48,490 nt of DNA from Tepidanaerobacteraceae bacterium (GCA_030446005.1 JASUSP010000004.1:1-48490); one strand, 5' to 3'. Positions 35,955 through 45,781 are shown, counted from the stretch's first letter. The notes: generated from the letters alone by a model not told the origin. A program made the numbers and translations.

Positions 35955-36554
35955 CTATTTTTTTGCTACTTTGACAAGACTAGGCCTTATAACTTTTGAA
36001 TGGTATGTATAACCTTTTCGCAGTACCTCCACCACTGTATCGTTTTCGTGTTCGTCGCTTTCCACCGTCATAATGGCTTCGTGGAATTGGGGGTCGAAGG
36101 GCCTCCCTTCGGCCTCTATTTCCTGCACCCCGTATTTGTTCAATATACCTTTAATCTGATTGTATATGAGCTTTATTCCGTCGTACACTGCGCTATTTTT
36201 ATCTTCGAGCGAATCAAGGGCTCTCTCGAAATTATCCAAAACGGGAAGGATGTCCTTTATCAGCTGTTCTCCGGCGTAGAGCTTTATCTGCTCCATTTCT
36301 TTTTGGGTCCTTTTTTTAAAGTTATCGTAGTCGGCCAGTGCCCTTAGCCAAAGTTCCTTATACTCGACTGCCTCTTTTTCTTTTTCCTCCAAAGCTTTTC
36401 TTAGTTCCTCGGTTTCACAAGATTCTTCGGACAATGAAACCGAGCCTTCGCCGTTTTGGATGTCCTGGCAACCAGATTCATCTTTTTCCTCTTCTTTTTT
36501 ATCTTCCATTTCATTTTCTTTGTCAATGTTCTTTTCGTCCTCTTTTTCCGCCAA
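35955..36554 (-). CDS. grpE: Nucleotide-exchange factor GrpE
   Basis: 199 residues. Seen: an acidic Glu/Lys-rich disordered start (about 60 residues), a long coiled coil (EELRKALEEKEKEAVEYKELWLRALADYDNFKKR), and the beta-wing at the end with GRPFDPQFHEAIM and KGYTYHSKVIRPSLVKVAK. It starts at a TTG at 36554 preceded by GAGGTG. It lies between the chaperonin and dnaK. Confidence 0.97.
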   Translation of the reverse strand: MAEKEDEKNIDKENEMEDKKEEEKDESGCQDIQNGEGSVSLSEESCETEELRKALEEKEKEAVEYKELWLRALADYDNFKKRTQKEMEQIKLYAGEQLIKDILPVLDNFERALDSLEDKNSAVYDGIKLIYNQIKGILNKYGVQEIEAEGRPFDPQFHEAIMTVESDEHENDTVVEVLRKGYTYHSKVIRPSLVKVAKK

Positions 36555-36570
36555 TTTATATCACCTCGCA

Positions 36571-38157
36571 TTAGAAATCCATTTCGCCCACACCGGCTGC
36601 CGGTTCGGAACTCCCCCTTGCTGCGGGTCCTTCATCCCGCTTTTTGATGATGGTATCTATCCTCAAAATAGCCTGGGCAATTTCGCCCGCTGCTTTAATC
36701 GCATGGATTTTTACGAGAGTCGGGTCAAGCACTCCTAACTTCGTCATGTCGGCTAGCTCGCCGGTGTCGCAATTGACCCCTATGGCGTCGCTGCCCTTTT
36801 CAGCCTGGGTGTAAATTACCTCCTCCAATTTTTCCAGGGGGTTGAAGCCCGCATTGTAGACAATCTGCGACAGGGGACGTTTTAAAGCCGCGATAACACA
36901 GTCGATACCGTAAGACGCCATTCCCTTTATTTTTTCCCTTTCCCTCTCAAGTTCCCGGGCCACTGCCACCTCCACAGCTCCACCGCCCGGTACTACTCCA
37001 CCTTTTATCGCTGCCTGCAGGGATGATGCCGCATCTTTTGCAATCCTTTCTCTTTCACCGACAATCTCGGCTGTCGCGGCACCCACCAAGATGGTGGCCA
37101 TGGGTTTGCCTTCTCCGCCTTCAATCCTCAAGTGCTCCAGCTTTTCGTCTTCGTAGGCTTTTTTCGCCCGACCTATGTAACTTTTAATTTCGTCAATTGA
37201 TTTTTTCAACCCCGCCTTTTTCATTATTCTGGCTCCCGTATGCTCTGCAACTCTTTCCAGGTCTTTGGCGGATACCCTCTCCAACGCGATTACACCGGCA
37301 TCGGTGAGCATTTCCTCTGCTTCACCCGATATCCCCTTGCCCACCAAAATGAGGTTGACCTTGAGTTCTATCAGCTTTTTAAGGTTTTCCCTGAACTCCT
37401 CCTGAAGGGCCATGTACCTGGCAAAACCGGATTCAGTGCTGAGCGCTCCTTCTTCTATTTGCTCCGGTTCTAAAGCGTCATCTATGACCAATACCCTGAC
37501 GTCCTCAAGTTCGCTGGGCATTTGCTTGTTTACCTTTTCTTTGTCAACAATTACGCCGAGGAAGACTTCGTTTTCTGCCCCTTCGCGCGCCATCACTATG
37601 TCCCTTAACTTGAAATTCTTTTCTTTTAACTTTTCCTCTCCGATAAGTTTTGCGGCTTGGGTTACCAATTCTGCGATGTCTTCGTGTTCCCTGCCGGCGA
37701 TATAAGCTATGTCCTTTAAAGCGGGGTCATCTATCCCTTTTACAGGGATAGATTTGGCAAGAAGGATTTCTTGGGCTTTCTTAACTCCGTGCTTTATCCC
37801 CTCAATGACTTTTGCTACCGGCACGCCTTTTAAAATCTGATTTACCCCTTCCGATACCATTGCACCGGCCATTATGGTGGCGGTAGTGGTCCCGTCACCC
37901 ACTTCTTCCTGCTGGGCTTTGGCAATATTTATGAGCATCTTTGCCGCGGGATGATTGATGTCCATCAGTTTTAGTATCGTCACGCCATCGTTTGTCACGG
38001 TGACTTCTCCAAACCTGTCAACCAGCATGATGTCCAGCCCTTTAGGACCTATGGTTCCTTCCACCGCGGAAGCCACAGCCCTTATAGCATTGGCATTGGT
38101 CAAAAAAGCGGCAAATTTTTCGTCGACTTCCTGACCGTTGTTATTTTTTAAGTTCAA
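36571..38157 (-). CDS. Group III (archaeal-like) bacterial chaperonin
   Basis: 528-residue chaperonin of the TCP-1/thermosome type, not GroEL. Seen: N-terminal [20 protein letters not shown] and [20 protein letters not shown], the ATPase motif [12 protein letters not shown], the apical domain with a helical-protrusion-like region, [17 protein letters not shown], and a C-terminal [12 protein letters not shown] and [18 protein letters not shown]. There is no GGM tail, and no GroES is needed in archaeal relatives because the lid is built in. Similar chaperonins are known from the hsp70 operons of a few thermophilic Firmicutes, such as Carboxydothermus. It starts at a TTG with AGGAGGT upstream, 18 bases after hrcA. 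Confidence 0.95.
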   Translation of the reverse strand: MNLKNNNGQEVDEKFAAFLTNANAIRAVASAVEGTIGPKGLDIMLVDRFGEVTVTNDGVTILKLMDINHPAAKMLINIAKAQQEEVGDGTTTATIMAGAMVSEGVNQILKGVPVAKVIEGIKHGVKKAQEILLAKSIPVKGIDDPALKDIAYIAGREHEDIAELVTQAAKLIGEEKLKEKNFKLRDIVMAREGAENEVFLGVIVDKEKVNKQMPSELEDVRVLVIDDALEPEQIEEGALSTESGFARYMALQEEFRENLKKLIELKVNLILVGKGISGEAEEMLTDAGVIALERVSAKDLERVAEHTGARIMKKAGLKKSIDEIKSYIGRAKKAYEDEKLEHLRIEGGEGKPMATILVGAATAEIVGERERIAKDAASSLQAAIKGGVVPGGGAVEVAVARELEREREKIKGMASYGIDCVIAALKRPLSQIVYNAGFNPLEKLEEVIYTQAEKGSDAIGVNCDTGELADMTKLGVLDPTLVKIHAIKAAGEIAQAILRIDTIIKKRDEGPAARGSSEPAAGVGEMDF

Positions 38158-38175
38158 TACAATTACCTCCTGTCT

Positions 38176-39207
38176 TTAAATCAAAGTTGAAAGCGTTTCG
38201 TTCAGGTAGTCCGTAACTTTGTTCAGAATGGATACCACTTTGGAGTAATCCATCCTGGTGGGACCTATTACTCCGAAAATCCCCAGGTTTTTTCCCCCGG
38301 CCGTAAAGTTGGTGGTAATTATGCTGAATTCTTGAAGTTCCTTCCAGGGATTTTCATTACCTATACTTATCGTTATCTGATTGGGTTTCGAGGTGTATTT
38401 TAGCACCCTTATCATGAAATCTTCTTCTTCTATTAACGAAAGGAAATTTCTTGCCTTTTCCACGTCTTTAAACTCGGGGAAATCCAGCATCCTGGAACTT
38501 CCGCTCGCAAATACTTTGCCGTTTTCCTTAGCTTCCTCAAGCCTTTCTATAAGCACGCGGACAAACGCATCCAGCGTCAGTTCGTACTCCCTCATCTCGC
38601 TCTTTATCCGCTCCATATAGTCCGGGGTGATTTCATCCACGGTCCTTTCAACCAGGTAGTGGTTGAATAAATTGGATATGCGCGTCAGATCGGAGTCCGT
38701 CAGGTTTTCCGGAAGTTCTACAATTTGATGTACTACGGCACCGTAATTGGTAACTATAATTAAAAGCCCCTTCTCCTTGCTCAACCTCAGGATTTCCACG
38801 TGCTTTAACCTGCTTTCGTGAAGCTGAGGTCCTACGATAATCGAGGTGTAATTCGTCAGGTTTGATATAACACGGCTGGTTTCTTCAATTAACTCCTCCA
38901 ACTCTTTTACTCGCTTTTTAAACAGTTGCCTTATCGCATGCAGCTCTTTTTCGGTCAGCTCAACCACAGGCATTAGGAAATCTACGTAAAACCTGTACCC
39001 TTTATCTGAAGGAATCCGCCCCGCCGACGTATACGGCTGGGCAATATACCCCAGCTCTTCCAGGTCTGCCATTTCGTTCCTTATGGTGGCCGGACTTATC
39101 CCCATTCGATATTTTCGGGCGATAGTCCTCGACCCTACGGGCTCGGCTGTGGCAATATAATCCACCACTATAGCCCTGAGGATCTTTATTTTCCTATCGT
39201 CCAACAT
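38176..39207 (-). CDS. hrcA: Heat-inducible repressor HrcA
   Basis: 343 residues, normal length. Binds CIRCE and represses heat-shock genes; its folding usually depends on GroEL. Seen: N-terminal winged helix (LRAIVVDYIATAEPVGSRTIARKYRMGISPATIRNEMADLEELGYI), GAF-like middle domain and the C-terminal IGPTRMDYSKVVSILNKVTDYL signature. AGAGGTG precedes the ATG; CIRCE lies 21 bases upstream. First gene of its own target operon, so it is autoregulated. Confidence 0.98.
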   Translation of the reverse strand: MLDDRKIKILRAIVVDYIATAEPVGSRTIARKYRMGISPATIRNEMADLEELGYIAQPYTSAGRIPSDKGYRFYVDFLMPVVELTEKELHAIRQLFKKRVKELEELIEETSRVISNLTNYTSIIVGPQLHESRLKHVEILRLSKEKGLLIIVTNYGAVVHQIVELPENLTDSDLTRISNLFNHYLVERTVDEITPDYMERIKSEMREYELTLDAFVRVLIERLEEAKENGKVFASGSSRMLDFPEFKDVEKARNFLSLIEEEDFMIRVLKYTSKPNQITISIGNENPWKELQEFSIITTNFTAGGKNLGIFGVIGPTRMDYSKVVSILNKVTDYLNETLSTLI

Positions 39208-39227
39208 GCGTAAAGCACCTCTTTAAA

Positions 39228-39254
39228 TTAGCACTCTCGACAAGAGAGTGCTAA
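39228..39254 (-). promoter_or_regulatory. CIRCE operator
   Basis: Perfect inverted repeat TTAGCACTC, nine bases, GAGTGCTAA: the HrcA-binding operator. It covers the transcript start region just downstream of the -10 box and upstream of the hrcA ribosome site. Confidence 0.97.
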
Positions 39255-39267
39255 AATCCTATCTTAA

Positions 39268-39296
39268 TAAATATCACTTCGCCTTTTCTTTGTCAA
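39268..39296 (-). promoter_or_regulatory. Sigma-A promoter of the heat-shock operon
   Basis: TTGACA (39291-39296) and TATTTA (39268-39273) separated by 17 bases on the minus strand. Transcription would begin near 39260, just before CIRCE. The -35 box overlaps the stop of the RluA-type gene. Confidence 0.85.
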
Positions 39297-40180
39297 GAGA
39301 GCCGAAAAACCGCATCGGAATCGTCGGCTTCTTCCATGAGAGAAAGCATATCTAAAGGCAATGGAGCTTTAAAAACGACTCTAGTTCCCTTAAGTGGATA
39401 GAAAAAGGACATCTCGGCACAGTGCAGGGCTTGTCGCTTTATCTTATTACCTCTTCCCCCGTAAAGGGTGTCACCGGCAACAGGATGTCCTATGTAACTG
39501 AAATGAACCCTTATCTGGTGTGTTCGGCCGGTTATCGGCTTTACTTCTAATACCGTGTAGCCCTTCAGGCGTTTTACAACTTTAAAATGCGTTACGGCTT
39601 TTTTACCATTATCCGAAACCCGTCTTTCGATTAGGCTTTCCTCTTTCCTGCCAATCCTCTCTTGTATAATTCCCCAGTCTTGTCTTATCAAACCTTCCAC
39701 AACCGCAACGTACTTTTTTTCTATACGGCCGTAAGTCTGTATAAAACCGTGCATATACTGGTTCAAGGCAATTATCAAGACCCCCGACGTATCCCTGTCC
39801 AGGCGATTTACTGGATGAAACCCTCCCTTTTTGCCCTTTTTGTTAAGGTAATACATAACGCCGTTGGCAATGGTGCCATCGTGGCAAAAGGGCGTAGGAT
39901 GCACCACGATGCCCGGCTGTTTATTCAGTACTATTATATGCTCATCCTCGTAGAGGATATTTATCGGCACATAAGAAGGCTTTATTTTCGATTCTTCGGA
40001 TAAATCCACTTCCACGATGTCACCGGATGTTACCTTCGCGTTCGCGTAAACCGGATTGCCGTTGAGAAATATTTTCCCTTCCCTTTTTAATCTCCTCAAT
40101 GCCCTGCTGGAAAAACCATTTACTTTCAAAAATTCCCCGACCGTCAATCCCCGCGATGCTTCATCCACAATAAACCTCAT
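39293..40180 (-). CDS. RluA-family pseudouridine synthase
   Basis: 295 residues. Seen: an N-terminal S4 RNA-binding domain (residues 12-65, VGEFLKVNGFSSRALRRLKREGKIFLNG), then the catalytic domain with HPVNRLDRDTSGVLIIA, whose Asp is the nucleophile, and RTHQIRVHFSYIGHPVAGDTLYGG. Modifies rRNA or tRNA uridines; the exact site (RluD, RluC or RluA type) cannot be decided. AGGAGG precedes the ATG. It sits between hemW and the heat-shock promoter, an extra gene compared with Bacillus. Confidence 0.92.
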   Translation of the reverse strand: MRFIVDEASRGLTVGEFLKVNGFSSRALRRLKREGKIFLNGNPVYANAKVTSGDIVEVDLSEESKIKPSYVPINILYEDEHIIVLNKQPGIVVHPTPFCHDGTIANGVMYYLNKKGKKGGFHPVNRLDRDTSGVLIIALNQYMHGFIQTYGRIEKKYVAVVEGLIRQDWGIIQERIGRKEESLIERRVSDNGKKAVTHFKVVKRLKGYTVLEVKPITGRTHQIRVHFSYIGHPVAGDTLYGGRGNKIKRQALHCAEMSFFYPLKGTRVVFKAPLPLDMLSLMEEADDSDAVFRLS

Positions 40181-40196
40181 GCCGGCCTCCTTTTGC

Positions 40197-41324
40197 TCAC
40201 GGGAGAAATTCTATGAAGGCTTCGTTGGCCAGGTCCAGGCCTTTTTCGGTAAGTTTCACATACTTTCCGTCATCTACAATAAGCTCCTTTTCCTTCAGCC
40301 GTTTTATGGCATCGCCGTACACCGAATCAAGTTCTTTTCCGAATTTCCGATAAAATAAAGTTTTATCTACACCCTTTACCAACCTCAACCCGAGGATAAT
40401 AAATTCGGCCTGCTGGTCTTCTCCCGAAAGTTTTTCCCTATTTTCTACCGCCGAGCCCTTTTCTTTCACTTTTTCTATGTAATCTTTGAAATCGTATACA
40501 TTGTAGAAACGAACCCCATCAATAAACGAATGAGCTCCCGCCCCCAGCCCCAAATATTCGCCGTAAGTCCAGTAAACCAAATTATGTCTGCACTCCCTTC
40601 CGGGCTTCGCAAAATTGGAGATTTCGTAGTGCGAATATCCTCCTTCTTCTAGTATCCTCCTTGCCGAATGGTACATCATCCTTTCTTCGTCCTCGGAAGG
40701 AAGAAAAAGCAGACCTTTTTCTTTCAATTCGTAAAACTTCGTGCCTTCTTCCACGCTAAGACTATAGCAGGATACGTGCTCCGGCGATAAATCCAACAGT
40801 TTTTTTAGAGAGTCGCAGAAATCTTCCACCTTTTGCTGCGGCAGTCCAAATATCAAATCCACGTTTATGTTGTCGAATCCTGCTTCTCTGGCCATGAAAA
40901 ATTTTTTTAAAAAACCCTCCGCAGTATGAATCCTTCCGATTGCCTTTAAAAGTTTATCGTCAAAGGACTGCAATCCCAAACTAAGCCGATTAACCCCGGC
41001 TTCCCTTAGAACTTTAAGTTTCTCTCTTGTAATAGTCTCCGGATTGGCTTCTACGGTGAATTCCAGCCCAGGGCTTATGTTAAATGCCCCGCGAACCGCA
41101 TCCACCAGAGACGGTAATTCTTTTTCGTTTAAAACGGTGGGAGTTCCGCCGCCGATGTATATACTGCTTATTGTTCTTTCAATATTCGAATAAAAAGAAA
41201 TTTCCCTTTTCAGGGAATCCAGGTATAAAGGCACGTATTCCAGTTCGGTATAGGAGTTGAAATCGCAGTAAGCACATTTTTTTATGCAAAAAGGCACATG
41301 GATGTACAGTGCTATTGCATCCAT
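40197..41324 (-). CDS. hemW: HemW-type radical-SAM haem chaperone
   Basis: 375 residues. Seen: YIHVPFCIKKCAYCDF with the C-x3-C-x2-C cluster motif, IGGGTPT, EANPETI, and a C-terminal HemN_C domain. The family resembles coproporphyrinogen oxidase HemN, but HemW proteins are thought to carry haem. The ATG at 41324 is preceded by GGGGTAGG; the longer open frame lies inside lepA. Downstream of lepA by five bases, as in most Firmicutes. Confidence 0.94.
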   Translation of the reverse strand: MDAIALYIHVPFCIKKCAYCDFNSYTELEYVPLYLDSLKREISFYSNIERTISSIYIGGGTPTVLNEKELPSLVDAVRGAFNISPGLEFTVEANPETITREKLKVLREAGVNRLSLGLQSFDDKLLKAIGRIHTAEGFLKKFFMAREAGFDNINVDLIFGLPQQKVEDFCDSLKKLLDLSPEHVSCYSLSVEEGTKFYELKEKGLLFLPSEDEERMMYHSARRILEEGGYSHYEISNFAKPGRECRHNLVYWTYGEYLGLGAGAHSFIDGVRFYNVYDFKDYIEKVKEKGSAVENREKLSGEDQQAEFIILGLRLVKGVDKTLFYRKFGKELDSVYGDAIKRLKEKELIVDDGKYVKLTEKGLDLANEAFIEFLP

Positions 41325-41329
41325 GGTAC

Positions 41330-43132
41330 CTACCCCATCTTTAACACGGACATAAAAGCTTCCTGCGGAACTTCCACCTTTCCGAGCTGCCGCATCCTCT
41401 TTTTGCCTTCCTTTTGTTTTTCCAAAAGCTTCTTCTTTCTCGTGACATCCCCGCCGTAACACTTGGCCAGCACGTTTTTCCTCAAGGCCTTTATGGTTTC
41501 CCTCGCAATTATTCGTCCTCCTATTGCCGCCTGGATGGGTATTTCGAAAAGGTGTCTCGGAATTACTTCCTTTAATTTTTCGACCAGCTGCCTTGCCCTA
41601 CTATACGCCTTTTCCCTGTGGACTATGAAGGAAAGCGCATCGACCAACTCGCCGTTTATCAAAATATCCACCTTGCACAGGTCCGATTTTCTGTAACCAA
41701 TAACCTCGTAATCCAGAGAAGCATAGCCTTTAGTGCGGGATTTCAGCTGATTGAAGAAATCGTAAATTATCTCTGAAAGGGGTATTTCGTACCGAAGCAC
41801 TACCCTCTTTTCGCTTAGATACTGCATGTCCTTAAAATTCCCGCGCTTTTCCTGACAGAGTTCCATCACCGCCCCAACGTACTCAGCGGGCAGCATTATC
41901 GAAGCTTCCACGTAAGGCTCTTCGATATGCTCTATTTTCGACGGCTCCGGAAAATTGGTCGGGTTATCCACCATTACTTCCTCGCCGTTAGTCTTTTTTA
42001 TTTTGTATACGACGCTCGGCGCCGTCGTGATGAGATTTATGCCGTATTCCCTTTCAAGGCGCTCCTGAACAATCTCCATGTGGAGCAATCCTAAAAATCC
42101 GCAGCGAAATCCGAAGCCTAGCGCCGCAGAAGTTTCGGGTTCAAAAAACAACGAAGCATCGTTCAGCTGCAGTTTTTCCAAAGCTTCCCTTAATTTTTCG
42201 TAATCCTCGCCGTCGGCCGGATAAACGCCGCAAAAGACCATGGGAACGGCCTTTTTATAGCCAGGGAGCGGTTCTTTTGCAGGATTTTCCGCGTCGGTGA
42301 TGGTATCCCCGACCCTGGTATCTTTCACGTTTTTTATGCCTGCCACAACGTATCCCACTTCACCCGCCCTGAGACTATCGACGCTCACCATCTCGGGACT
42401 AAAAATTCCGACTTCTGTCACTTCAAAAATTTTACCTGTGGACATCATTTTTATCTTTTGTCCCGGTTCGATTTTCCCCTCTACAATCCGGACGAAGGCT
42501 ATGGCTCCTTTGTATGAATCATAAAGGGAATCGAAAATCAATGCCCTTAAAGGGTCACTTTCCGAACCCTTGGGTGAGGGTATCTTCTTTACAATAGCGT
42601 CGAGCACCTCTTTGATTCCGATTCCTTCTTTTGCCGAAATGAGGAGGGCATCGTCGGCTGGAAGACCTATTACCTCTTCAATTTCCCGTCTTACCCTCTC
42701 CGGTTCGGCGCTGGGGAGATCTATTTTGTTTATCACCGGTATTATCTCCAGGTCGTGTTCAAGTGCAAGATACGTGTTGGCCAGAGTCTGCGCTTCGATG
42801 CCCTGAGAAGCATCTACAACCAGCAAGACTCCTTCGCAGGCAGCAAGGCTCCTTGAAACTTCGTAATTGAAGTCCACGTGTCCCGGGGTATCTATCAGGT
42901 TCAAAAGGTAATCAGAACCGTCTTCGGCCCTGTATATCATCCTGACCGCCTTGGCTTTTATGGTAATGCCGCGTTCCCTTTCCAAATCCATCCTATCCAG
43001 CACTTGTTCTTTTATCTCTCTCTCGGAAATGGTCCCGGTATATTCCAGCAACCTGTCTGCCAGGGTGGACTTCCCGTGGTCTATGTGAGCTATAATGCAG
43101 AAATTTCTAATCCTATCCTGCGGTATTTTCAT
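41330..43132 (-). CDS. lepA: Elongation factor 4 (LepA)
   Basis: 600 residues. Translational GTPase. Seen: G1 [15 protein letters not shown]2 region [15 protein letters not shown]3 DTPGHVDF, G4 [13 protein letters not shown]-like domains II, III and V, and the LepA-specific C-terminal domain ending in [34 protein letters not shown] precedes the ATG at 43132. It has its own promoter (43177-43205). Confidence 0.98.
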   Translation of the reverse strand: MKIPQDRIRNFCIIAHIDHGKSTLADRLLEYTGTISEREIKEQVLDRMDLERERGITIKAKAVRMIYRAEDGSDYLLNLIDTPGHVDFNYEVSRSLAACEGVLLVVDASQGIEAQTLANTYLALEHDLEIIPVINKIDLPSAEPERVRREIEEVIGLPADDALLISAKEGIGIKEVLDAIVKKIPSPKGSESDPLRALIFDSLYDSYKGAIAFVRIVEGKIEPGQKIKMMSTGKIFEVTEVGIFSPEMVSVDSLRAGEVGYVVAGIKNVKDTRVGDTITDAENPAKEPLPGYKKAVPMVFCGVYPADGEDYEKLREALEKLQLNDASLFFEPETSAALGFGFRCGFLGLLHMEIVQERLEREYGINLITTAPSVVYKIKKTNGEEVMVDNPTNFPEPSKIEHIEEPYVEASIMLPAEYVGAVMELCQEKRGNFKDMQYLSEKRVVLRYEIPLSEIIYDFFNQLKSRTKGYASLDYEVIGYRKSDLCKVDILINGELVDALSFIVHREKAYSRARQLVEKLKEVIPRHLFEIPIQAAIGGRIIARETIKALRKNVLAKCYGGDVTRKKKLLEKQKEGKKRMRQLGKVEVPQEAFMSVLKMG

Positions 43133-43176
43133 AGAGGTTCCCCCTCTTAAATTGCAAAAACTTGCCGGTGAAATTA

Positions 43177-43205
43177 ATTATACATGCTGCAACTTTATTT
43201 ATCAA
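43177..43205 (-). promoter_or_regulatory. Strong sigma-A promoter before lepA
   Basis: TTGATA (43200-43205), 17 bases, TATAAT (43177-43182) on the minus strand, about 45 bases before the lepA start. It lies partly inside the end of the small membrane-protein gene, so lepA-hemW can be transcribed apart from the sporulation genes upstream. Confidence 0.85.
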
Positions 43206-43560
43206 GAAAAAATCGAAGGCGGGGGGGTTTTGAAGGAGTATATAGCTGTACCATTGTAGGAACGCTTATGTCAAAACTTGCTATGCGTATATCAATTCGA
43301 CGGCGGTCAGCGTAGAATTCCCCTAATTCCAATATCTTTTTAAAAGAAAATCGCTGGCCGAGAACACAAAAATAGTAATTTCCCTCAGGCAGCACTTTCA
43401 TATCGAAAGTCAGGGGGTCCACATCAAGCCCCATCATATAATTCACACCTTGCTCGGTTGCGCGCAATCCCAAGCAAAGAACCACAGCAAATATTAAAAA
43501 AAGGGCAATGAGGTCTTCAATGTACATTTCCATAGAATCGGCAGGCTCCTTTTTTGACAT
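43195..43560 (-). CDS. Small membrane protein of unknown function
   Basis: 121 residues, not recognised. Seen: one hydrophobic helix near residues 16-33 (EDLIALFLIFAVVLCLGL), then an aromatic, charged region with PEGNYYFCVLG and a basic proline-rich end (SKPPRLRFFLDK). The ATG at 43560 has only a weak GTAAGG immediately before it; an ATG ten codons later has AAGGAG at a longer gap. It is placed between spoIIP and lepA, so a sporulation role is possible. Confidence 0.6.
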   Translation of the reverse strand: MSKKEPADSMEMYIEDLIALFLIFAVVLCLGLRATEQGVNYMMGLDVDPLTFDMKVLPEGNYYFCVLGQRFSFKKILELGEFYADRRRIDIRIASFDISVPTMVQLYTPSKPPRLRFFLDK

Positions 43561-43592
43561 CCTTACAAATATTTTTAACGGGCGAAGCTTTT

Positions 43593-44741
43593 TTATTCAC
43601 TTTGTGTTTCGCTCAAATCTTTCAGCACCTCTGACAGCACCTTAGCCAGCGCCCGTGCCGATTCTATAGATTCTTCCATGGTATTGCCGTGGCTTCCTAT
43701 CTCCACCAAAAGGGCTTTTTTAGAAACGTGCTGGTTAAACCGCTCCTGCCTGAGGTCGATTTCCCTTGTTATGCCGGGGTATAGTTCTTCCAATTTTTCC
43801 TGAAGCAAAAGGGCAAACTTATAATTTTCTTTCCAGTGAGGGTGGGGAAAGGTTTTGTCGGTGCCCACCACAAACATTATTCTAGAATAGTACTTATTCT
43901 CGATTTTTACCGTGGTCATTTCCCTTGACTTTTGCGGGTCAGAAACCGGAGCGTCCCTGTGAATATCGAGCACCACCTGGATGGACGGATTCTCTTTCAG
44001 GACCTTTTCCAAAGTTTTTAGGGAATTGGAATAAGAATACATATATGTGGGCACGTCATGCACTGTTTTATCATGTAAAACCTCTATGCCCAATTTATTC
44101 AACTCCGAGGATAGCACCTCACCCACCCGGACCACGGTGAATCTGAGGTCGTTAGTATGAAACGCCTGATCCCGCGGTTGATAATTATATGCCTTGGACG
44201 GCTTGTAGGATTCGGTAGTGTGAGTGTGATAAACCAGCACAAGGGGCTTTCCGGCTACCGGAGTAATCCTTTCCACTTTTATATCCTCTTCCTCGGGAGG
44301 TGCCGGTGGAGGGCTCTCCGGAGGTTCATGTTCATTTTCAACCGCATCCGGCAGCAGTTCGATTCCCGGCGTTGTGGCCGGTTCAATTTCCATCAAATGC
44401 ATAAGAGGTATTTGAAGTGCAAGATAGTTCTTTGGTTCAAAAATATTGAAATTCATTATATTCCGGGGAAATTTTAAAAGAGGTTCATTAAAATTAAAAA
44501 AGACCTCGTTTTCTGGCATACAGGCACGGGCGGCGGGAACTGTCCACAAAAACATCTCACGGAAAATCCTGGAATCGAGATTACCCACCCCCTTAAACCC
44601 GTCGTTTTTACCTAATCTTTGTATCACCGGTATGGATTTTCTGATTAAGCCAAAACCGGATGCACATGCGGCAAAAAGCAGCAAAGAGGTCAGTATGTAA
44701 ACCAACATTTTTTTGATTTTTATTATCCTGACTTTCAGCAA
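43593..44741 (-). CDS. spoIIP: Stage II sporulation protein P
   Basis: 382 residues. Peptidoglycan amidase/endopeptidase of the engulfment complex with SpoIID and SpoIIM. Seen: an N-terminal membrane helix (about 12-32), a variable region, a proline/glutamate-rich linker and the catalytic domain with VLVYHTHTTESYKPS, VVLDIHRDA and LLVEIGSHGNTMEES, containing the zinc ligands. It starts at a TTG at 44741 with GGAGGGG upstream. It follows gpr after the terminator at 44774-44805. Confidence 0.95.
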   Translation of the reverse strand: MLKVRIIKIKKMLVYILTSLLLFAACASGFGLIRKSIPVIQRLGKNDGFKGVGNLDSRIFREMFLWTVPAARACMPENEVFFNFNEPLLKFPRNIMNFNIFEPKNYLALQIPLMHLMEIEPATTPGIELLPDAVENEHEPPESPPPAPPEEEDIKVERITPVAGKPLVLVYHTHTTESYKPSKAYNYQPRDQAFHTNDLRFTVVRVGEVLSSELNKLGIEVLHDKTVHDVPTYMYSYSNSLKTLEKVLKENPSIQVVLDIHRDAPVSDPQKSREMTTVKIENKYYSRIMFVVGTDKTFPHPHWKENYKFALLLQEKLEELYPGITREIDLRQERFNQHVSKKALLVEIGSHGNTMEESIESARALAKVLSEVLKDLSETQSE

Positions 44742-44773
44742 ATTTATCCCCTCCGGTTAAGCATATTCACCTA

Positions 44774-44805
44774 AAACAAAAAAAATGAGGTTTTTTAACC
44801 TCATT
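44774..44805 (-). terminator. Intrinsic terminator after gpr
   Basis: AATGAGGTT pairs with AACCTCATT around a four-base loop, with a run of T on the minus strand. It overlaps the gpr stop codon. Confidence 0.8.
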
Positions 44806-45769
44806 GCAAAAACGTGCTGACCTCTTCGTACGATATCCCGGGATGCAGGGCAAGATTCAGGCCCCCGGACAACGTCCTCGAAGTATTTTCAATGAGCGAA
44901 TCTATTTCCTTTGGTGTTACCACCAATTCGCCCACAAAAGGATACAGGACCTCTCTGATCAACTGATATTTTTCTTCCATATTCAAAGTTTTCAACATCT
45001 TGTAAAACTCAGAACCCGGTTTGGCCTGACGCTCAAATTCCGAAATCAGCATATCCAGCGTATCGCTTGCCACTGTGGCTGCGTCAACTACGGTCGGCAC
45101 TCCTATCGCTATCACCGGCACTCCTATGCTTTCCCTGCTAATTCCCATCCGCCTGTTTCCTACTCCCGAGCCCGGCTGTATGCCGGAATCGGAAATCTGA
45201 ATAGTTGTGCTGATTCGTTCAAGGCTTCTTGCGGCCAAAGCATCGATAACTATTACAAGGTCCGGCTTTATTCTTTCCACCACGCCTTTTATTATCTCTC
45301 CCGTTTCTATGCCGGTTATCCCCAGCACTCCCGGAGCCAGCGCGCAAACCGGCCTTATGCCTCTTTTCGTATTAAATTTTTCCGGCATGAACTCTAAAAG
45401 GTGTTTGGTAACCAGTAACTTTTCAACCACTTTAGGTCCCAGCGAATCCGGGGTGACGTTCCAATTGCCCAGACCTATCACAAGTACCGTGGATTCCACC
45501 GGTAAGTCTATTATAGTTTTTAACTCTTCTGCCAGGTTTTTGCTCACTTCTTCAGTCAGTTCCGGGTCTTTTTCCCTGAGTCTGGGCACTTCCAGGGTAA
45601 CGTAATAACCCTTCGGCTTTCCCAAAGCCCTTTCCCCTTCTTCATTCACTATTCTGACGCGACTTATTGTAATTTCCAGAGATTTTTCCGTTTCCACAAT
45701 GACACCCGGGATTTTCTCCTTTCCGGTCATCTCCCGGGCTTCTATAGCCAGGTCAGTTCTTATGTTTAT
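44801..45769 (-). CDS. gpr: Spore protease GPR, apparent ATA start
   Basis: Germination protease that degrades small acid-soluble proteins; about 322 residues. It is made as a zymogen that cuts off its own propeptide. Seen: IRTDLAIEAREM at the N-terminus (the propeptide and cleavage region), VIGLGNWNVTPDSLGPKVV and VIDALAARSLERISTTIQISDSGIQPGSGVGNRR, the family signatures. The first ATG (45730) would remove RTDLAIEARE. In frame upstream is only ATA at 45767-45769, seven bases after AGGGGGG, with a stop just before; a second ATA stands at 45761-45763. An ATG between ribosome site and ATA is out of frame and stops after seven codons. I call the ATA at 45769. It is shorter than Bacillus GPR. Confidence 0.9.
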   Translation of the reverse strand: MNIRTDLAIEAREMTGKEKIPGVIVETEKSLEITISRVRIVNEEGERALGKPKGYYVTLEVPRLREKDPELTEEVSKNLAEELKTIIDLPVESTVLVIGLGNWNVTPDSLGPKVVEKLLVTKHLLEFMPEKFNTKRGIRPVCALAPGVLGITGIETGEIIKGVVERIKPDLVIVIDALAARSLERISTTIQISDSGIQPGSGVGNRRMGISRESIGVPVIAIGVPTVVDAATVASDTLDMLISEFERQAKPGSEFYKMLKTLNMEEKYQLIREVLYPFVGELVVTPKEIDSLIENTSRTLSGGLNLALHPGISYEEVSTFLQ

Positions 45770-45781
45770 ATTCCATCCCCC

